Below are positions 6,550 to 9,598 of a stretch of 9,598 nt of DNA, in pieces. The number at the start of each line of letters is the position of its first letter. The stretch's first letter is position 1. Below the pieces are notes generated by a model. That model was not told the DNA's origin. It worked only from the letters and a program-made list of their open reading frames with translations, and searched no databases. Position numbers and translations under genes: made by a program. This DNA comes from Verrucomicrobia subdivision 6 bacterium BACL9 MAG-120507-bin52 (GTDB taxonomy: Bacteria; Verrucomicrobiota; Verrucomicrobiia; Methylacidiphilales; Verrucolacustridaceae), in assembly GCA_001438005.1 (NCBI GenBank), contig LIBO01000026.1, positions 1 through 9,598 of the forward strand, in the 5' to 3' direction.

Positions 6550-7319
6550 ATACCAAAAGGATTATTCCCTGTTTGGATGTGGATGGCGGGCGTGTGGTCA
6601 AAGGGGTGCAATTTATCTCGATCCGGGACGCGGGGGATCCGGCGGAGTGTGCCCGGGCCTACAATGAGCAGGGTGCCGACGAGTTGGTTTTCTTGGACAT
6701 TACGGCCTCGGCCGAGGCGCGTGGGACTTTGCTGGAGGCGGTGCGGAAAACGGCGGAGGAGGTTTTTTTACCCCTGACGGTGGGGGGAGGGGTGAGGTCG
6801 ATTGAGAACGCGAGGGAACTTTTGCGGGCGGGAGCGGATAAGGTGAGCCTGAACACAGCGGCGGTGGAGCGCCCGGAGTTGATTGCGGAGGTGGCGGGGG
6901 CGTTTGGTTGTCAGTGCGTGGTTTTGGCGGTGGATGTGCGGGCGAAGGGTGGGGGGAGGTGGGAGGTCACGACCCATGGAGGGCGGCGCCCGACGGGCCG
7001 GGACGCAGGGGAGTGGATTGAGGAGGGGGTACGGCGCGGGGCGGGGGAGATTTTACTGACCAGCATGGATCGGGATGGAATGAGGGAGGGGTACGATTTG
7101 GAGCTGACGCGAATGGTGAGCGGACGAGTTTCGGTACCGGTGATTGCGAGTGGGGGGGCGGGGACGAAGGAGCACTTTGCCGAGGTTTTGGGGGAGGCGG
7201 GAGGGGCGGATGCAGCCCTCGCGGCCAGTTTATTTCACTTTGGGGAACTAACGGTGCCTGATTTAAAAAAGTATCTGGAGGGGCGGGGAGTGGCCGTGCG
7301 ACCGGCGAGAAAGCCATGA
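6546..7319 (+). CDS. hisF: Imidazole glycerol phosphate synthase cyclase subunit HisF
   Basis: HisF uses ammonia delivered by the glutaminase HisH to convert PRFAR to imidazole glycerol phosphate and AICAR, joining histidine and purine metabolism in the cytoplasm. The 257 residues form a complete (beta-alpha)8 barrel of normal length. Visible are the opening RIIPCLDVDGGRVVKG with catalytic D11 and K19, catalytic D130 in VVLAVDVRAKGG, phosphate-binding VGGGVRS (79-85) and VIASGGAG (199-206), and TSMDRDG (172-178). The ammonia-gate ring residues known from Thermotoga HisF match as R5, E46, K99 and E168. After DRDG there is M179 where most family members have Thr. The start is fixed by the invariant MNTKRIIPCLDV. 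A weak GAAGAG lies just upstream. The stop overlaps the trpE start (ATGA). HisH and other his genes are not in the window. Identification is very secure. Confidence 0.97.
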   Translation: MNTKRIIPCLDVDGGRVVKGVQFISIRDAGDPAECARAYNEQGADELVFLDITASAEARGTLLEAVRKTAEEVFLPLTVGGGVRSIENARELLRAGADKVSLNTAAVERPELIAEVAGAFGCQCVVLAVDVRAKGGGRWEVTTHGGRRPTGRDAGEWIEEGVRRGAGEILLTSMDRDGMREGYDLELTRMVSGRVSVPVIASGGAGTKEHFAEVLGEAGGADAALAASLFHFGELTVPDLKKYLEGRGVAVRPARKP

Positions 7320-8821
7320 TTTATCCCAGCGAGGAGAAGTTTCTCGAGTTGGCCAAGCAGGGCAACCTGATCCCGATTGGACGTGAGTATCCGGCGGATG
7401 CGGAGACTCCAGTTTCGGCCTATATCAAACTCTCGAGCCAGCCCGGCGGAGCGGCCTTTCTTTTGGAGAGTGCGGAAACGGGGGGGCGTTTGGGCAGATA
7501 CTCCTTTGTCGGATCGAGGCCGGCGGGGGTGATGGAGTTTCGGGCAGGGCGAGTGCGGTTGACGAAATTGAGTGGGGAGGTGGAGGAAAAGGCGCCGGAG
7601 AACCCCGATCCCTTGGTTGAAGTTCAGCAGATGTTGCAAGGCATTCGTCCGGTGGCGGCATGGCCGGGGGAACCGCCGCCGTTTGCGGGGGGTGCGGTGG
7701 GATTTTTGGCTTTTGAAGCGGTGCGGTATTTTGAGAATCGGGTGGGAATGGCGAAGCGGGACGATTTAGGGGTACCGGACGCGTGCTTTGCCTTGGTGGA
7801 GGAGTTTGTCATTTTTGATCATGAGAGAAAGACGCGTCGTTTGGTGGTGCAGGTCAAAACGGGTGAGAATGCAAAGGCGGATTATGCCAAGGGAGTGGAG
7901 CGGTTAGAGGGGTTAGCCAAGCGGTTGGCGCAGCCGGCGGGTAAATCGAGCGGGGAGGTGCCGAAGCGACCGGAGGGGGATCCATTGGTGGGGGCGATGC
8001 CGAACATGACCAAGTCGGAGTATCTGAGGATGGCGGAGGGAATGCAGGAGCACATTCGCGCGGGCGATATTTTTCAGGTGGTGCCTTCGCAAAGGTTTAC
8101 CGTGCCGTTTCAAGGCAGGCCGATTGATCTGTATCGAGCACTGAGGGCGATTAATCCCTCGCCGTATATGTTTTGTTTCGAGATGGCGGGGTTGGCATTG
8201 GTGGGATCTTCGCCGGAGACCCACGTTCGTTGTGAAAATGGGAAAGTGGAGATTCGTCCGATTGCAGGAACCAAGGCCCGTGGGGCAACCCCGGAGGAGG
8301 ATGCGCAGAATGCGCGGGAGATGAAGGCGGACCCGAAGGAGCGGGCGGAGCACATTATGCTGGTGGACTTGGCCCGAAATGATCTGGGGAGAGTGTGCGA
8401 GTATGAGAGCGTGAAGGTGGTGGAGTTGATGGAGGTGGAGCGATTTTCGCATGTGATGCATCTGGTCTCGCGGGTCGAGGGGAAACTGCGTCCCGACCAG
8501 GATGCCTTTCAAGTGATGCGGGCGACGTTTCCGGCGGGAACGGTGAGCGGATCCCCGAAAGTGCGGGCGTTGGAGATTTTGGCAGCGAGCGAGCCGACGC
8601 GGCGGGGCGCGTATGCGGGGGCGGCGGGTTACTTTTCCTTCGACGGAAATTTGGATTCTTGTATTTCGATCCGGACGATCTTACTCAAAGCGGGTAAGGC
8701 GCATATTCAGGCGGGGGGCGGGTTGGTGGCTGACTCGACTCCGGAGGGGGAGTATCAGGAGAGCGTGAACAAGGCGAAGGCGGGCTTGGCGGCGGTGGCG
8801 GCGGCACGAACCTTGGCGTAG
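7316..8821 (+). CDS. trpE: Anthranilate synthase component I, TrpE
   Basis: TrpE converts chorismate plus ammonia to anthranilate and pyruvate, the first committed step of tryptophan synthesis. The 501 residues are full length. The N-terminal domain has the LLES motif (49-52) followed by RYSFVG, the usual site of feedback inhibition by L-Trp. A variable charged linker lies near residues 200-225. The C-terminal chorismate-binding domain contains RPIAGTKARG (Ala at 317, as in TrpE; aminodeoxychorismate synthase PabB normally has Lys there), HIMLVDLARNDLGRV, FPAGTVSGSPKVRALEI, RRGAYAGAAGYFSFDG and GGGLVADSTPEGEYQE. The start ATG overlaps the hisF stop by ATGA, implying translational coupling. 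trpG follows after 9 bases. No trp leader peptide or attenuator is visible. The intact LLES suggests regulation by allosteric feedback. Coding DNA is strongly G-rich. Confidence 0.97.
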   Translation: MIYPSEEKFLELAKQGNLIPIGREYPADAETPVSAYIKLSSQPGGAAFLLESAETGGRLGRYSFVGSRPAGVMEFRAGRVRLTKLSGEVEEKAPENPDPLVEVQQMLQGIRPVAAWPGEPPPFAGGAVGFLAFEAVRYFENRVGMAKRDDLGVPDACFALVEEFVIFDHERKTRRLVVQVKTGENAKADYAKGVERLEGLAKRLAQPAGKSSGEVPKRPEGDPLVGAMPNMTKSEYLRMAEGMQEHIRAGDIFQVVPSQRFTVPFQGRPIDLYRALRAINPSPYMFCFEMAGLALVGSSPETHVRCENGKVEIRPIAGTKARGATPEEDAQNAREMKADPKERAEHIMLVDLARNDLGRVCEYESVKVVELMEVERFSHVMHLVSRVEGKLRPDQDAFQVMRATFPAGTVSGSPKVRALEILAASEPTRRGAYAGAAGYFSFDGNLDSCISIRTILLKAGKAHIQAGGGLVADSTPEGEYQESVNKAKAGLAAVAAARTLA

Positions 8822-8830
8822 GGTGGGCTT

Positions 8831-9394
8831 ATGTTGCTGGTCATCGATAACTACGATTCGTTCACCTACAACTTGGTGCAATATTTCGGAGAGTTGGGGG
8901 CGGATCCCCAGGTGAAGCGGAATGATGCGATCACGCCGGAGGAGGTGGAGAAGATGAGGCCGAGTAAGATTGTCATTTCTCCCGGCCCAGGCACGCCGGC
9001 GGATGCGGGAATTTCGATGGAGTTGATTCGGCGGTTCGGGGCAAAGGTGCCGCTGCTGGGGGTTTGTTTGGGGCATCAGTGCATTGGGGAGGTGTATGGG
9101 GGGAAGGTGGTGCGAGCGGGACGATTGATGCACGGCAAGACATCCCCGATCCAGCATGATGGGAGGGGTGTTTTTGCTCAACTGCCGAACCCGTTTGAGG
9201 CGACGCGGTACCACTCGTTGATTGTGGAGGCGGAGTCGGTCCCGAGTTGTTTGGAGGTGAGCGCCAAGACGGCGGAGGGAGAGATTATGGGCTTACGGCA
9301 CAGGCAGAATCCGGTGCATGGAGTTCAGTTTCATCCGGAGTCGATTTTGAGCAAAGAGGGGAAAGATCTTTTGGCGAATTTCCTGAGAATGTGA
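8831..9394 (+). CDS. trpG: Anthranilate synthase component II, TrpG (class I glutaminase)
   Basis: TrpG hydrolyses glutamine and passes the ammonia to TrpE. The 187 residues are the normal length of a stand-alone glutaminase subunit. It opens with MLLVIDNYDSFTYNLVQY and has the oxyanion-loop motif SPGPGTP (50-56). The nucleophile elbow GVCLGHQ contains the catalytic C79, and the partners H168 and E170 lie in VQFHPES. HGKTS and RYHSLIV are further TrpG/PabA signatures. It starts 9 bases after trpE with a purine-rich GGGTGGG upstream. In many bacteria one such protein serves both TrpE and PabB, so a dual TrpG/PabA role is possible; adjacency to trpE makes tryptophan synthesis the main role. The gene closes the hisF-trpE-trpG unit. 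Confidence 0.95.
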   Translation: MLLVIDNYDSFTYNLVQYFGELGADPQVKRNDAITPEEVEKMRPSKIVISPGPGTPADAGISMELIRRFGAKVPLLGVCLGHQCIGEVYGGKVVRAGRLMHGKTSPIQHDGRGVFAQLPNPFEATRYHSLIVEAESVPSCLEVSAKTAEGEIMGLRHRQNPVHGVQFHPESILSKEGKDLLANFLRM

Positions 9395-9406
9395 GGGTGG
9401 GTTGGG

Positions 9407-9435
9407 TTGACGATCGAGGAGGGGGTGCGTAGGAT
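9407..9435 (+). promoter_or_regulatory. Candidate sigma70-type promoter for the PUR-family gene
   Basis: TTGACG (9407-9412, five of six -35 consensus bases) is separated by exactly 17 bases from TAGGAT (9430-9435, four of six -10 bases, including the leading TA and final AT). Transcription would begin around 9442, leaving a short leader of about 20 bases before the ATG at 9462. The site lies in the 67-base gap after trpG. It suggests that the last gene is not merely the tail of the trp unit. Confidence 0.5.
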
Positions 9436-9446
9436 TTGAATTTCAA

Positions 9447-9453
9447 AGGGAGA
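9447..9453 (+). promoter_or_regulatory. Ribosome-binding site of the PUR-family gene
   Basis: AGGGAGA with a GGGAG core at 9448-9452 lies 9 bases before the ATG at 9462. It is the best-placed Shine-Dalgarno in the window; most other genes here have weak ones or none. It decides the ATG over an in-frame TTG at 9456. Confidence 0.55.
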
Positions 9454-9461
9454 TCTTGATT

Positions 9462-9598
9462 ATGGAACCACGTGGAGAAGAGCGGACATTACGATCGGAA
9501 AAAGTACAGATTGAGAGGAAGACATTCTTTTTGGATTTGAAGGAGAATGATCGGGGTCGGTTTTTACGTATTACGGAAGATGTGGGGGGTCGGCGGGA
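9462..9598 (+). CDS. PUR-family (DUF3276-like) DNA/RNA-binding protein, N-terminal part
   Basis: Only the first 45 codons are in the window; the gene continues past the end. The segments VQIERKTFFLDLKEND, RGRFLRITE and DVGGRR match the PUR-repeat fold of small PurA-like bacterial proteins, found in Bacteroidetes, Verrucomicrobia and spirochaetes (Borrelia BpuR). These bind single-stranded purine-rich DNA or RNA and act as regulators or nucleoid-associated proteins. The aromatic/basic pattern RKTFFLDL followed by RGRFLRI is the typical first beta hairpin pair. The start is supported by a good Shine-Dalgarno 9 bases upstream, and a promoter candidate lies in the same gap. The target of this protein cannot be told from the sequence. 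Family assignment is fairly confident despite the short fragment. Confidence 0.8.
   Translation, partial: MEPRGEERTLRSEKVQIERKTFFLDLKENDRGRFLRITEDVGGRR

Noticed and set aside
6945..7165. Dense G-runs in hisF as additional quadruplexes
   Set aside because: The runs come in threes or with long loops and do not meet the four-run, loop of 7 or fewer rule; they are explained by strand skew and Gly codons.
7913..8512. Open frame on the - strand inside trpE
   Set aside because: It lies wholly under the conserved chorismate-binding domain; Arg/His/Leu-rich composition and no motif.
8831..9394. TrpG acting as the glutaminase for HisF in place of HisH
   Set aside because: Nothing in the sequence supports it: the protein has normal TrpG signatures, and hisH is probably elsewhere in the genome.

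Overview
The window comes from a Gram-negative (diderm) bacterium, most likely of the PVC group and probably Verrucomicrobiota. This rests on LPS and outer-membrane assembly genes, a DUF4912 + GH57 pair and a PUR-family (DUF3276-like) nucleic-acid-binding gene. The phylum is an inference; no rRNA or other decisive marker is present. Coding density is very high. No intergenic gap exceeds about 115 bases, and I see no tRNA, rRNA, IS element, CRISPR array or phage gene.

Layout. (1) 1-3917, + strand: an envelope-biogenesis operon, bamA (5' end cut off by the window) - skp/ompH - lpxD, with gaps of 15 and about 5-23 bases. It covers outer-membrane protein insertion, periplasmic chaperoning and an early lipid A acylation step. 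(2) 6433-3919, - strand: a two-gene unit of a DUF4912 protein with a histone-H1-like basic tail, followed 4 bases later by a GH57 alpha-glucan branching enzyme. It converges on lpxD with one base between the two stop codons. (3) 6434-6545: a divergent intergenic region with GATTTT/AAAATC repeats and a possible 12-codon leader ORF overlapping the hisF start. (4) 6546-9394, + strand: hisF-trpE-trpG, with hisF and trpE overlapping by ATGA. (5) 9395-9598: a good sigma70-type promoter and ribosome-binding site driving the start of a PUR-family gene that runs off the window.

How the genes work together. BamA, Skp and LpxD build the outer membrane. The GH57 enzyme makes alpha-1,6 branches in glycogen-like storage glucan, and the DUF4912 protein is probably its co-expressed partner of unknown role. 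HisF makes the imidazole ring of histidine, while TrpE and TrpG make anthranilate for tryptophan. Both HisF and TrpE are ammonia-using synthases normally fed by a class I glutaminase, but only TrpG is present here.

The most unusual large-scale property is compositional. The + strand is strongly G-rich over C whichever strand is coding, which produces a long spurious antisense ORF over the GH57 gene and a canonical G-quadruplex motif in the DUF4912 gene. The gene content is otherwise ordinary housekeeping, and I found no convincing new multi-gene system.
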